A DNA stretch of 64,000 nucleotides from Elioraea tepida (GTDB taxonomy: Bacteria > Pseudomonadota > Alphaproteobacteria > Acetobacterales > Acetobacteraceae), in assembly GCF_019203965.1 (NCBI RefSeq), contig NZ_CP076448.1, positions 186,001 through 250,000 of the forward strand. The letters are read 5' to 3'. The position numbers were made by a program, and so were the translations under genes. How positions within the stretch are numbered: the stretch's first letter is position 1; every line of letters starts with the position of its first letter. Below the pieces are notes generated by a model. That model made no database searches. It worked only from the letters and a program-made list of their open reading frames with translations, and was not told the origin of the DNA. Shown here piece by piece: positions 33,136 to 43,600 of the stretch.

Positions 33136-34257
33136 ATGCGCGTGATCACGCAGATCGGCATCCTCGCCCTGCTCGCAGGTGGCGGCGCGGCGTGGCACCT
33201 CTATGGCGAGCAGGTCGGCCTGCCGCGGCCGCTTGCCCTTCTCGGCCTCGAGCAGACGGCTGGGCAGGCCGGAGATCCCGGTCGACCGGCAGGTGGCGGC
33301 GGGCTCCAGGTCGTCGCCGCCCCGGTGCGGGTCGGTGCCGTCGTCGAGCGTGTGGAGAGTGTCGGCTCCGCTCGTGCGCGGGAGGCGATCACGCTGACAA
33401 GCCGCGTCTCCGGGATCGTCTCCGCGATCCGCTTCGAGGAGGGCCAGCTCGTCAGAGCCGGCGACGTGCTCGTCGAGTTCGACCGTTCGACCCAGGAGGC
33501 CGAGCGTGACCAGGCGCGCGCCCAGCTCGACGACGCCCGCACCCGGCTGAACCGGGCCCGTCAGCTCCGCGCCACCCAGGCGGTGCCGGAGGCGCAGATC
33601 GACCAGCTCGAGGCGGCGCTTCGCCAAGCCGAGGCGCGGCTTCGCCAGATGGAGGCGAGGATCGACGAGATGAAGATCGTCGCGCCCTTCGCCGGCCGTG
33701 TCGGCCTCCGGCAGGTGAGCCTCGGCGCCCTCGTCCAGCCTGGGCAGGCCGTCACCACCCTCGACGATCTTTCCAGGATGCGGATCGAGTTCGCGGTCCC
33801 CGAGGTGTTCGTGGCGCGGCTCTCCGTCGGCATGCCGGTGGTGGCGACAAGCCCTGCTTTCGGCGGGCGTCGTTTCGAGGGCGCGGTGGAGGTGGTCGAC
33901 ACGCGGATCGACCCGGCGACCCGCTCGGTCAAGCTCGTCGCCTCCTTCGCCAACCCCGACGAGGCGCTGAAACCCGGCATGTTCATGAACATCGAGCTCA
34001 CCCTCGCGCGACGCGAGACGGCGATGCTGGTTCCCGAGGAGGCGATCGACCCGGTGGCCGACCGGGCATTCGTGTTCGCCGTGCGCAATGGCCGCGCGGT
34101 GCGTCAGGAGGTGAAGCTCGGCACACGGCTTGCCGGCGAGGTCGAGGTGCTCGACGGCCTCGCCCCCGATGACCAGGTGGTGGTACGCGGGCTGCAGCGG
34201 CTGCGCAACGGCCAGCCCGTGACCGTCACCGAGGTCACGCGCCGGCCGATGAGCTGA
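33136..34257 (+). CDS. RND efflux periplasmic adaptor subunit (first system)
   Basis: A 373-residue membrane-fusion protein. N-terminal hydrophobic anchor (MRVITQIGILALLAGGGAAW), first lipoyl half (LTSRVSGIVSAIRFEEGQLVRAGDVLVEFD), a helical hairpin (QEAERDQARAQLDDARTRL through LEAALRQAEARLRQMEARI), then the second lipoyl half KIVAPFAGRVGLRQVSLG and beta-barrel. Connects the RND pump to an outer membrane channel. ATG at 33136; the longer frame to 32935 overlaps the upstream gene. Upstream, 33030-33049 has a 10-bp imperfect direct repeat (ACATATCGTC/ACGTATCGTT) that could be a regulator site. Confidence 0.9.
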   Translation: MRVITQIGILALLAGGGAAWHLYGEQVGLPRPLALLGLEQTAGQAGDPGRPAGGGGLQVVAAPVRVGAVVERVESVGSARAREAITLTSRVSGIVSAIRFEEGQLVRAGDVLVEFDRSTQEAERDQARAQLDDARTRLNRARQLRATQAVPEAQIDQLEAALRQAEARLRQMEARIDEMKIVAPFAGRVGLRQVSLGALVQPGQAVTTLDDLSRMRIEFAVPEVFVARLSVGMPVVATSPAFGGRRFEGAVEVVDTRIDPATRSVKLVASFANPDEALKPGMFMNIELTLARRETAMLVPEEAIDPVADRAFVFAVRNGRAVRQEVKLGTRLAGEVEVLDGLAPDDQVVVRGLQRLRNGQPVTVTEVTRRPMS

Positions 34258-34294
34258 GGCGGCAGCCCCAGGCCGAACACCAGGACGACCGCGC

Positions 34295-37200
34295 ATGGTG
34301 CTTTCCGACGTCTCGATCAAGCGCCCGGTCTTTGCGACCGTGATGTCGCTCCTCCTGATCGTGCTCGGGCTTGCGAGCTTCCAGAAGTTGCCGGTGCGCG
34401 AGCTTCCCGACATCGACCCGCCGATCGTCTCGGTCAGCACCACCTACAAGGGGGCGTCGGCGCCGGTCGTCGAGAACCAGATCACCGAGATCATTGAGAG
34501 CGCGGTCGCCGGCATTGAGGGGATCAAGACGATCTCCTCCTCGAGCCGGGACGAACGCAGCCAGGTGAGGATCGAGTTCCGCCTCTCCCGGCCGGTGGAC
34601 GCTGCGGCGAACGACGTGCGGGACCGGGTGGCGCGCGCGCTCAACCGACTGCCCGAGACGGCTGATCCGCCGGTCGTCGCGAAGGTGGACGGAGACGCCC
34701 GTGCGATCCTGTGGGTGATGCTCACCTCGCCTCGGCATTCGGGGATGGAACTGACCGACATCGCGCGCACTCTTCTGGTCGACCGTCTTTCGGTCGTCGA
34801 TGGTGTCGCGAGCGTCATGATCAGCGGCGAGCGGCGCTTCGCGATGCGAATCTGGCTCGACCGCCGCGCGATGGCGGCGCGCGGGCTCACGGTCGAGGAC
34901 GTGGAGCAGGCGATCCGGCGCGAGAATGTCGAGCTTCCGGGCGGGCGTCTCGAGAGCGGGGCGCGCGAGTTCAGCGTGCGCACCGACACGCGCCTCTCCA
35001 CGCCGCAACAGTTCCGCAACATCGTCGTCTCACGCTCGGGCGGCGCGCAGGTTCTGCTCGGCGACATCGCGCGCGTCGAGATCGGGCCGGAGGATGACCG
35101 GGGCGAGGTGCGCGTCAACCGCGAGAACGCTGTGGGTTTGGGCATCGTCCGCCAGTCGAAGGCGAACACGCTCTCGGTGGCGAACGGGGTCAAGGCGGAG
35201 GTCGAGCGGCTGCGGCCGGTGCTGCCCGAAGGAGTGAAGCTCATTTACGGCTACGACGAGAGCCTGTTCGTTGCGCAGTCGATTGACGAGGTATTCCACG
35301 CCCTCTTCATCGCGCTTGCGCTCGTCGTCGGCGTCATCTTCATCTTCCTCCGCAGCCTGCGCGCGACCCTGATCCCGGCGGTCGCGATCCCGGTCTCGAT
35401 CATCGGCTCCTTTGTCGTGATCGCGGCGATGGGCTTCTCGCTCAACGTGCTCACGCTGCTCGGCCTCGTGCTTGCGATCGGCCTTGTCGTCGATGATGCG
35501 ATCGTCGTGCTCGAGAACATCCACCGGCGGATCGAGGAGGGCGAGGAGGTGCTCTACGCTGCCTTCCATGGGGCGCGGCAGATCGCCTTCGCCGTGGTGG
35601 CCACGACGCTCGTCCTGATCGCGGTGTTCGTGCCGATCTCCTTCCTCGAGGGTCAGACGGGGCGGCTGTTCTCCGAGTTCGGCTTCGCGCTTGCCGCCTC
35701 CGTCGCGGTCTCGAGCATCGTCGCTCTGTCGCTGACGCCGATGATGTGCTCCAAGCTACTTCGGCCGCACAGCGCGGATGCGCGGCTCGTGCGCTGGACC
35801 GAGCCGGTATTCGGGGGTATGAACCGCGGCTTCCGTTGGCTGCTCGAGCGTTGCCTGCGCGCGCCGATCCTCGTTCTCGCAGGGGCGGCGGGGCTCTCCG
35901 GCCTTGCGGTGCTCCTCTTCCTCTCGGTGCCGAAGGAGTTCATCCCGGTCGAGGATCGCGGCGTCGTCATCATCCCCACCACGGGCCCCGAAGGCGCGAC
36001 CTTCGCCTATATGCGCGAGCACGTCCGCCAGCTCGAGGACCTCGTCTGGCCCTATGTCGAGCGTGGCGATGCGGTCACCGTCTTCGCCTCGATGGGCGGC
36101 TTCCAGCGCCCCGCCGTGCCGAATACGGCCAACATCTTCCTCCGCCTCGCTCCGTGGAAGGAACGGTCGGTCAAGCAGCAGGAGATCACCCGCGAGCTGT
36201 TTCCGAAGGTGCAGGCGATCCCGGGAGTCCGTGCCTTCGCCCTCAACCCCGGGAGCCTCGGAAACCGAGGCTTCCAGCCCCCCGTGCAGTTCGTCATCCA
36301 GGGCCCTGACTATGACACGCTCGTGGCGTGGCGCGACGCGGTCATCGAGCGCGCCCGACAGGAGCCGGGCCTCCTGAACGTCGACAGCAACTTCCGCGAG
36401 ACCAAGCCGGAGATGCGTGTGGATATCGACCGACGCCGCGCCGCCGATCTCGGCGTGTCGATCGCAACGATCGGCCGGACGATCGAGACGATGATGGGCG
36501 CGCGGGAGGTCGGCACCTATGTCGAGCGCGGCCAGGAATACAAGGTGATCATGCAGGCCGAGGCGAGCGAGCGCGTCACGCCGCATGACCTGCAGAACAT
36601 CCTCGTCCGCTCCGCCTCGGGCCAGCTCATTCCGCTCTCCGCGCTGATCACGGTGACCGAACGGGCACGGCCGCAGGAGCTGCGCCGCGAGGACCGGCTC
36701 CGCGCCATCACCATCACCGCGTCGCTCGCGCCCGGCACCTCGCTCGGCGAGGCGCTCGACAGGATGGATCGGATCGCGGCGGAGGTGCTGCCGGCGGAGG
36801 CGCGCACCACCTATCGCGGCCAGAGCCTCGAGTTCCGCGAGAGCTCGACGGCCCTCTACGTCAGCTTCGGGCTCGCGCTTCTGATCGTCTATCTCGTGCT
36901 CGCGGCGCAGTTCGAGAGCTTCATCCACCCCTTCATCATCCTGCTCTCGACGCCGCTTGCGGTCACGGGCGGGCTGCTCGCCATCTGGTCGATGGGGCTG
37001 TCGCTCAACATCTTCAGCCAGATCGCTCTCGTGCTCCTGATCGGGCTGATGGCGAAGAACGGCATCCTCGTCGTCGAGTTCGCCAACCAGCTCCGCGAGG
37101 AGGGGAGGAGCGTGCGCGAGGCGGTGCTCGAGGCCTCGGTCGCGCGCCTGCGCCCGATCCTGATGACCTCGATCGCGACCATCCTCGGCGCCTGGCCGCT

Positions 37201-37429
37201 CGCCGACGCCTCCGGCGCGGGGGCGGAGAGCCGCGAGGCGCTTGGGGTTGTCATCATCGGCGGGATGGTGCTGTCGACCGTCATCACCCTGTTCGCCATC
37301 CCCGGGCTCTACCTCCTGCTCGCGCCGATGACGCGGCCGATCGGCGAGATCGCGCGCCGCCTTTCAGCCTACGAGACGACCGGTGTCCGGCCGGCTCACC
37401 CGCACGCCCGTCCAGCCCCTGCGAAGTAG
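34295..37429 (+). CDS. RND efflux pump permease subunit (first system)
   Basis: A 1044-residue inner-membrane RND transporter of the AcrB/MexF-like HAE1 family. N-terminal VSIKRPVFATVMSLLLIVLG helix; proton-relay Asp pair in GLVVDDAIVVLENIHRR (TM4); Lys in LMAKNGILVVEFANQ (TM10); two large periplasmic loops. 37 bp after its adaptor. Likely exports hydrophobic compounds with the proton-motive force; substrate unknown. No outer-membrane factor gene adjoins it; the TolC-family gene at the window end is a distant candidate. Confidence 0.93.
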   Translation: MVLSDVSIKRPVFATVMSLLLIVLGLASFQKLPVRELPDIDPPIVSVSTTYKGASAPVVENQITEIIESAVAGIEGIKTISSSSRDERSQVRIEFRLSRPVDAAANDVRDRVARALNRLPETADPPVVAKVDGDARAILWVMLTSPRHSGMELTDIARTLLVDRLSVVDGVASVMISGERRFAMRIWLDRRAMAARGLTVEDVEQAIRRENVELPGGRLESGAREFSVRTDTRLSTPQQFRNIVVSRSGGAQVLLGDIARVEIGPEDDRGEVRVNRENAVGLGIVRQSKANTLSVANGVKAEVERLRPVLPEGVKLIYGYDESLFVAQSIDEVFHALFIALALVVGVIFIFLRSLRATLIPAVAIPVSIIGSFVVIAAMGFSLNVLTLLGLVLAIGLVVDDAIVVLENIHRRIEEGEEVLYAAFHGARQIAFAVVATTLVLIAVFVPISFLEGQTGRLFSEFGFALAASVAVSSIVALSLTPMMCSKLLRPHSADARLVRWTEPVFGGMNRGFRWLLERCLRAPILVLAGAAGLSGLAVLLFLSVPKEFIPVEDRGVVIIPTTGPEGATFAYMREHVRQLEDLVWPYVERGDAVTVFASMGGFQRPAVPNTANIFLRLAPWKERSVKQQEITRELFPKVQAIPGVRAFALNPGSLGNRGFQPPVQFVIQGPDYDTLVAWRDAVIERARQEPGLLNVDSNFRETKPEMRVDIDRRRAADLGVSIATIGRTIETMMGAREVGTYVERGQEYKVIMQAEASERVTPHDLQNILVRSASGQLIPLSALITVTERARPQELRREDRLRAITITASLAPGTSLGEALDRMDRIAAEVLPAEARTTYRGQSLEFRESSTALYVSFGLALLIVYLVLAAQFESFIHPFIILLSTPLAVTGGLLAIWSMGLSLNIFSQIALVLLIGLMAKNGILVVEFANQLREEGRSVREAVLEASVARLRPILMTSIATILGAWPLADASGAGAESREALGVVIIGGMVLSTVITLFAIPGLYLLLAPMTRPIGEIARRLSAYETTGVRPAHPHARPAPAK

Positions 37430-37516
37430 CGCCCCGAGCATGGCTGGCGCGACTTCCCCCCGCCCGGGTGCCGTCGCAGGATTGCGTCGCCGGCGCGGGA
37501 AAGAGGAGAGAGGGCG

Positions 37517-38320
37517 ATGGGCAAGGAGGCGGCGAGCGTCCTGATGGAGATCGATGCGCGCGGCATCGCGCGCGTGACGCTGAACCGACCGGAGGTGAAC
37601 AACGCCTATGACGAGGAGATGCTCGGGCGCCTCGAGCAGGGGCTTGCCCGTATCGCCTCGGATCCTGCCGTGCGCGTCGTCGTCATCGCCGGGGCGGGAA
37701 GGCATTTCCAGGCAGGTGCGGACCTCGCTTGGCTCAGGCGCGCGGCCTCCTACCCGCCCGAGCAGGCCTTCGCCGCGTCGATGGCCACGACCCGGACGAT
37801 GCGCGCCCTCAACGAACTGCCGAAACCCACGGTCGCGATGGTGCGCGGCGCCTGCTTCGGCGGCGGCGCCGGGATGGTCTGCTGCTGCGATGTCGCTGTG
37901 GCCGAGGAGGGGGCCATCTTTGGGCTCACGGAAGTGCGCGTCGGTGTCGCTCCGACGCCGATCTCGACGCATCTCGTGCACGCGCTGGTGCTTCGCCATG
38001 CGCGGCGCTATGCGCTGACGGGCGAGCGGTTCGACGCGGCGGAGGCGCGTCGCATCGGCCTCGTGCACGAGGTTGTGCCTCCGGAGGCGCTCGAAGCGCG
38101 GGTCGAGGCGATCGTCGAGGAGATCCTGCTCGCTGCCCCGGGTGCGGTCGCGCGCTCGAAGGCGAGCCTGCTCGCCTCGACCGGCTGGACGCTCTCGGAG
38201 GCCGAGATGGCCGCCCTCGCGCATGACAGCTGGATGCAGCGCGCCTCCGCCGAGGGGCGGGAGGGACTTGCGGCCTTCCTCGAGAAGCGGCGCCCAGCCT
38301 GGGCCAAGGCGAAGGGCTGA
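37517..38320 (+). CDS. enoyl-CoA hydratase/isomerase family protein (methylglutaconyl-CoA hydratase-like)
   Basis: A 267-residue crotonase-fold protein. Oxyanion-hole segments FQAGADLAWLRR and GACFGGGAGM are present. The first catalytic Glu of mitochondrial crotonase (GGGCELA) is replaced by Gly (GGGAGMV), while the second is kept in LTEVRVGVAP; this matches the 3-methylglutaconyl-CoA hydratase subgroup rather than crotonase proper. Strong Shine-Dalgarno GAGGAGAGAGG. Lies between RND systems and 5 bp before the Ldh2-family gene; no other leucine-degradation gene is near, so the role is uncertain. Confidence 0.84.
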   Translation: MGKEAASVLMEIDARGIARVTLNRPEVNNAYDEEMLGRLEQGLARIASDPAVRVVVIAGAGRHFQAGADLAWLRRAASYPPEQAFAASMATTRTMRALNELPKPTVAMVRGACFGGGAGMVCCCDVAVAEEGAIFGLTEVRVGVAPTPISTHLVHALVLRHARRYALTGERFDAAEARRIGLVHEVVPPEALEARVEAIVEEILLAAPGAVARSKASLLASTGWTLSEAEMAALAHDSWMQRASAEGREGLAAFLEKRRPAWAKAKG

Positions 38321-38325
38321 GGGCG

Positions 38326-39399
38326 ATGGCGGAGGGACTGCGCCTCATCCCGCCCGCGCGCCTGCGCGAGATCGCGCGCGCGATCTTCGGGGCTGCCGGC
38401 TGCCCGGACGCGGAGGCGGAGGCGATCGCGGATCACCTGGTCGACGCGAACCTCGCCGGTCATGACAGCCATGGCGTAATCCGGATCCTGCCCTATGTGA
38501 AGGCGCTCCGGCGCGGCGCCGTGGTGCCCGGCCGCACGCCCGAGGTGGTGCGGCAGGAACCGGCTCTCGTCGTGCTCGATGCCGCGAACGGATTCGGCCA
38601 GACGGCCGCCAATGCAGCGACCGATCGTGCCTGCTCGATCGCCGAGACGATGGGGGCGGGGACGGTGCTGATGCGCCGCTCGGGACATGTCGGACGCCTC
38701 GGCGCCTATGCCGAGCGCGCCGGGGCGAAGGGCTTCGCGACCATCATCCTCTGCAACGCGCCGCGCCCGGGCGGCGGCGTGATCGCCCCCTGGGGCGGGC
38801 GGGAGCGTCGCCTCGGCGCGAACCCGATCGCGATGGGCATGCCGCGGCCGGGAGCGCCCGCGTTCATCCTGGACTTCTCCACGAGCTACTATGCCGTGGG
38901 CAAGCTCCGCGTGGCCCGGAACAGGGGCCAACTCCTGCCGGAGCCGGCGATCATCGCGGCCGACGGAACGCCGACGCGCGACCCGAACGCCTATTTCGGC
39001 CCGCCCGAGGGCGCGATGATCCCCTTTGGCGGCCACAAGGGCTACGCGCTCAACGTGTTCACAGACCTGCTGGCCGGCCTGCTCTCGGGCGGCGGCGCCG
39101 ATTATCCGCCTCCCGGAACGGACGAGCAGGGCGGCAACAACCTGCTGATCCATGCCGTCTCGGTCGAGGCCGCGGTCGGCGGCTCCGGCGCCCGGGGTCT
39201 CGCCGAGGCGATCGCGGCCTATGCCGCCTGGGTCACCTCGGCCACCCCGCTCGACCCGGCCCGGCCCGTGCTTCTGCCGGGCGAGCCGGAGGCGCGGGCA
39301 CGGGCCGAGCGCGCGGCGGGGATCGCGCTCGATCCGCAAACGCTCGCCCAGATCGCCGAGGCGGCATCTCTCGTCGGGCTCGGAGACCTGGGCCTGTAG
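38326..39399 (+). CDS. Ldh2-family malate/L-lactate/ureidoglycolate-type dehydrogenase
   Basis: A 357-residue NAD(P)-dependent dehydrogenase of the non-Rossmann Ldh2/YlbC family. Landmarks: HDSHGVIRILPYVKALRRGAV near the N-terminus, RRSGHVGRLGAYAE, NPIAMGMPRPG, LDFSTS and the GGHKGYAL loop. Family members reduce 2-keto acids (oxaloacetate, 2,3-diketo-L-gulonate, oxamate/ureidoglycolate). Starts 5 bp after the enoyl-CoA hydratase stop, so co-transcribed. Substrate undetermined. Confidence 0.88.
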   Translation: MAEGLRLIPPARLREIARAIFGAAGCPDAEAEAIADHLVDANLAGHDSHGVIRILPYVKALRRGAVVPGRTPEVVRQEPALVVLDAANGFGQTAANAATDRACSIAETMGAGTVLMRRSGHVGRLGAYAERAGAKGFATIILCNAPRPGGGVIAPWGGRERRLGANPIAMGMPRPGAPAFILDFSTSYYAVGKLRVARNRGQLLPEPAIIAADGTPTRDPNAYFGPPEGAMIPFGGHKGYALNVFTDLLAGLLSGGGADYPPPGTDEQGGNNLLIHAVSVEAAVGGSGARGLAEAIAAYAAWVTSATPLDPARPVLLPGEPEARARAERAAGIALDPQTLAQIAEAASLVGLGDLGL

Positions 39400-39435
39400 C
39401 GGGGCAGGGTCGCGCAGGCGTGACGGCACCGATGG

Positions 39436-39463
39436 TTGCCGTGCGGTGCCGGCCTGCTAGACT
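39436..39463 (+). promoter_or_regulatory. promoter of the second RND operon
   Basis: TTGCCG at 39436-39441, 16-nt spacer, TAGACT at 39458-39463. The -10 hexamer overlaps the palindrome described next, an arrangement typical of repressor-controlled efflux promoters. Confidence 0.5.
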
Positions 39464-39477
39464 GAACCTTGTTCAGT
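39461..39477 (+). promoter_or_regulatory. TetR-type operator palindrome of the second RND operon
   Basis: ACTGAAC-CTT-GTTCAGT, a perfect 7-bp inverted repeat with a 3-nt spacer, overlapping the -10 and lying 62 bp upstream of the adaptor ATG. The symmetry and position suit a TetR/AcrR-family repressor; none is encoded in this window. Confidence 0.62.
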
Positions 39478-39539
39478 TTCGCCGATGGCCGCCCTCACGC
39501 CTCCTCACGGGCGAAGCGCGGCACCATGACGGGGCAAGC

Positions 39540-40664
39540 ATGCGTCGGCTGATCGTCGCCCTTGCCGCTCTCGGCCTTCTCGCCGCGGGCGGCGTGGGGC
39601 TTTGGCAGTTTCGCGAAGCCGCACGCCAGGGCGCCAACGCCGCGCGCGGGCCGGGCGGGCCGCCCGCGGGGTTCGCCATCCCGGTCGAGGCCGAGCCGGT
39701 GACGATCGCCCGCATCGCGGAGGAGATCCTCGCGGTCGGCACGCTGAAGTCGAACGAGAGCGTGCTGCTTCGCCCAGAGGTCGCCGGCCGGATCGCCGAG
39801 ATCGGCTTCGCCGAGGGCACGCCGGTGAAGGCCGGAACGGTGCTCGTGCAGCTCGACGACTCGATCCCGCGCGCCGAGCTCGCCCAGGCAGAGGCGAATC
39901 TCGCCCTCGCGCGGGCCAACGCCGCGCGCGCGCAGGAGCTCTACGCCCGCGGCGCGGGTTCCGCTGCGAACCGCGACCAGGCGACGGCCGCGCTGCGCAC
40001 CGCCGAAGCCGCGGTCGATCTCGCTCGCGCCCACCTCGGCAAGTATCGCCTCACCGCACCGTTCGACGGCATCGTCGGTCTCCGCCGCGCCTCGCCCGGG
40101 GAGTTCGTCAATGTCGGGCAGGAGATCGTCAACCTCGAGAGCATCGACCCGATCAAGCTCGAGTTCCGCGTCCCCGAAGTGGCCTTGCCGGCGCTGCGCG
40201 TCGGCCAGCGCATCACGGTCCGTGTCGATGCCTATCCGGATCGTTCCTTCACGGGCGAGGTCTACGCGATCGACCCGGCTGCCGATGCGGCCGGCCGCTC
40301 GATCGCGGTCCGCGCGACTCTCCCGAATCCTGAGGGGCTGCTCCGCCCCGGCCTGTTCGCCCGCGTCGTTCTCACCGTACGGGAGGAGCCCGAGGCCGTG
40401 CTCGTGCCAGAGACGGCGATCGTGCCCTTTGGCGGGCGTATCCTCGTCATGAAGGTGGTGGAGGGGAGGGCGCAGCCCGTTCCCGTCACGCTCGGGCTCC
40501 GTCGTGACGGCATGGTCCAGGTGATCTCGGGTCTCGCGGCGGGAGATGTGGTGATCACCGCCGGCCAGATGAAGGCGCAGCCGGGGGCCGCCGTCGCCGT
40601 GATCCCTCCGTCCGGTGCCGCCGGCAGCGGTCCTCCGGAGGCGCCGCGCCCGGCGGGAGGCTGA
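39540..40664 (+). CDS. RND efflux periplasmic adaptor subunit (second system)
   Basis: A 374-residue membrane-fusion protein with N-terminal anchor (MRRLIVALAALGLLAAGGVGLW), lipoyl halves LRPEVAGRIAEIGFAEGTPVKAGTVLVQLD and LTAPFDGIVGLRRASPG, an intervening short helical hairpin, and a C-terminal beta-barrel. The last ~20 residues are Pro/Gly/Ala-rich. ATG at 39540; a longer frame reaches 39420 through the promoter and is rejected. 3 bp before the permease GTG. Confidence 0.9.
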   Translation: MRRLIVALAALGLLAAGGVGLWQFREAARQGANAARGPGGPPAGFAIPVEAEPVTIARIAEEILAVGTLKSNESVLLRPEVAGRIAEIGFAEGTPVKAGTVLVQLDDSIPRAELAQAEANLALARANAARAQELYARGAGSAANRDQATAALRTAEAAVDLARAHLGKYRLTAPFDGIVGLRRASPGEFVNVGQEIVNLESIDPIKLEFRVPEVALPALRVGQRITVRVDAYPDRSFTGEVYAIDPAADAAGRSIAVRATLPNPEGLLRPGLFARVVLTVREEPEAVLVPETAIVPFGGRILVMKVVEGRAQPVPVTLGLRRDGMVQVISGLAAGDVVITAGQMKAQPGAAVAVIPPSGAAGSGPPEAPRPAGG

Positions 40665-40667
40665 GCT

Positions 40668-43600
40668 GTGACGCTCTCGGAGCTCTGCATCCGGCGGCCG
40701 GTGCTCGCCACTGTGATGAGCCTGATGATCGTGCTGGTCGGCCTCGTCTCGTACGACCGGCTGACGGTGCGCGAATACCCGAACATCGACGAGCCGGTGG
40801 TCACGGTCGAGACGACCTATCGCGGCGCTTCGGCCGAGATCGTCGAGAGCCGGATCACCACCCCGCTCGAGGAGAGCCTCGCCGGGATCGAGGGGATCGA
40901 GGTCATCTCCTCGATCAGCCGCCAGGAGCGCAGCCAGATCACGCTCCGCTTCCGCGTCACGCGCGACCCGGACGGCGCCGCCAACGACGTGCGCGACCGG
41001 GTGGCGCGCGTGCGCGCCCAGTTGCCGGCCGAGATCGACGAGCCGGTTGTGCGGAAGGTGGAGGCCGATGCGCAGCCGATCATCTATCTCGCGTTTTCGT
41101 CCGACCGGCACAGTCCGCTCGAGGTTACCGACATCGCCGACCGGCTTGTTAAGACGCGGCTTCAGAACCTGCCGGGGGTGGCGAATGTGCGCATCTTCGG
41201 CGAGCGGCGCTATTCGATGCGGATCTGGCTCGACCCCGTGCGGCTCGCGGCCTACGGGCTTACGCCTGCCGACGTAGAGGATGCGCTGCGCCGGCAGAAT
41301 GTCGAGATCCCGACGGGCAGGCTCGAGAGCGGGAATCGCGAGTTCAATGTCGTCGCCGAGACCGATCTGCGCAGCCCTGCCGAGTTCGAGCGGCTTCGCA
41401 TCCGCGAGGTCCGCGGCTATCTCGTGCGGCTCGCCGATGTTGGCCGCGCCGAGATCGGTCCGGAAGATGAGCGCGTGGTCGCCCGCTTCAACGGCGAGGC
41501 CGCCGTCGCGCTCGGCATCATCAAGCAGGCGACGGCCAACCCGCTTGATGTCTCGGCAGCCGTGCGCGAGGCGTTTCCGGCCGTGCGCGCGCTTCTGCCA
41601 GAGGGCATGCGCGTCGAGGTCGGCTACGACAGCTCGGTCTTCATCGATCGCGCCATCCGCAACGTGTTCAGGGTGATCGGCGAGGCGATGCTGTTCGTAC
41701 TCGTTGTGATCTTCCTGTTCCTGCGCTCGGTGCGCGCCACCCTGATCCCGCTCGTCACCATCCCGGTGAGCCTGATCGGCGCCTTCGCCTTCATGCTCGC
41801 GCTCGGCTTCTCCATCAACACGCTGACGCTGCTTGCCTTCGTTCTCGCCGTCGGGCTCGTGGTCGACGATGCGATCGTGATGCTCGAGAACATCGCCCGC
41901 TATATCGAGCAGGGAATGGAACCGATCGCTGCGGCCATCCGAGGGGCGCGCGAGATCGGCTTCGCCGTGGTGGCGATGACCATCACGCTTGCCGCAGTGT
42001 ACGTTCCGATGGCGTTCCAGACCGGCCGCACCGGCCGCCTGTTCGTCGAGTTCGCGCTCACCCTCGCCGCCGCCGTGATCGTTTCGGGGTTCGTTGCGCT
42101 GACGCTCTCACCGATGATGTGCTCGCGGCTGCTCACGCATGAGCCGAAGCGCGGGGCACTCTACCGGTTCGGCGAACGCGCTCTCGACGCTCTTACCGCC
42201 GGCTACCGCGCGGCGCTTCGGGCCGCGCTTGGAATCCGCCCCGTCGTATTCGCGCTCGCGCTGCTGCTGGGGGGCTTCTCCTGGGTGATGCTCGGCCTGA
42301 TCCGCTCCGAGCTCTCGCCGACGGAGGACCGCGGCATCATCGTCGGCATCGCGATCGCGCCTGACGGGGCGACGATCGACTACACCCAGCGGTGGCTCAG
42401 GCCGCTCGAGCGTGCGTTCGCCGAAACGCCGGAGGTGACGCGGCATTTCACCGTCGCCGGATTTCCGGTGGTCAGCCAGGGAATCATGTTCGCAGGCCTT
42501 TCCGACTGGTCGCAGCGCGAACGCTCCTCGGCGGAGATCGCGCAGTCCCTGTTCCCGCGCTTCTTCGCCACCCCCGGCGTGCTCGCCTTCCCGGTACTTC
42601 CCCCCTCGCTCGGCCAGCCGCCGATCGACAAGCCGGTGCAGTTCGTGCTGCAGACCTCCGGCCCCTACGAGGAGCTGCAGCGCGCGGCCGAGGCAATGCT
42701 CGCAGAGGCGCGGCAGATCCCGATCCTCACCGGCCTCGACAGCGACCTCAGGCTGAACAAGCCGCAGGTTCGGCTCACGATCGACCGCGACAAGGCGGCC
42801 GCACTCGGTCTCTCGGAAGAGCGGATCGCCCGCAGCCTCGAGACGCTGCTCGGCGGCCGCAAGGTCACCACCTTCAAGATGAACGGCAAGCAGTACGACG
42901 TGATCGTGCAGGTCGACCCGGCCGAACGCACGCGCCCGCAGGATGTGCTCGACATCTTTTTGCGCACGCCGTCGGGGGCGGAGGTGCAGCTTGCGAACCT
43001 CGTCCGGCTCGAGGAGACGGTCGCGCCGCGCGAGCTCAACCACTTCAACAAGCTCCGCTCGGCGACGATCAGCGCCACGCTCGCGCCGGGCGCAACGCTC
43101 GGCGAGGCACTCGCCGCGCTCGAGGCGGCGGCCGCGCGCGTTCTGCCGCCGACGGTGCAGGTCGACTATACCGGCGTCTCGCGCGAGTTCCGCAGCACCT
43201 CCGCCTCGCTCGCGCTCACCTTTCTGCTCGCGCTCGCGTTCATCTATCTCGTGCTCGCGGCGCAGTTCGAGAGCTTCGTCGATCCCCTCGTCATCATGCT
43301 CTCGGTCCCGCTCGCGGTGGGGGGCGCGCTCGCAGCCCTTTGGCTCAACGGCATCACCCTCAATGTCTATTCGCAGATCGGCCTGATCACGCTCATCGGG
43401 CTGATCACCAAGAACGGGATCCTGATCGTCGAGTTCGCGAACCAGCTCCGCGAGCAAGGGCTAGAGATGCTCGATGCGGTGGTCGAGGCCTCGGCGCTCA
43501 GGCTTCGGCCGGTGCTGATGACCACCGCCGCGACCGTGCTCGGCGCGACACCGCTCGCGCTCGCGGAAGGAGCGGGGGCCGAGAGCCGGCAGGCGATCGG

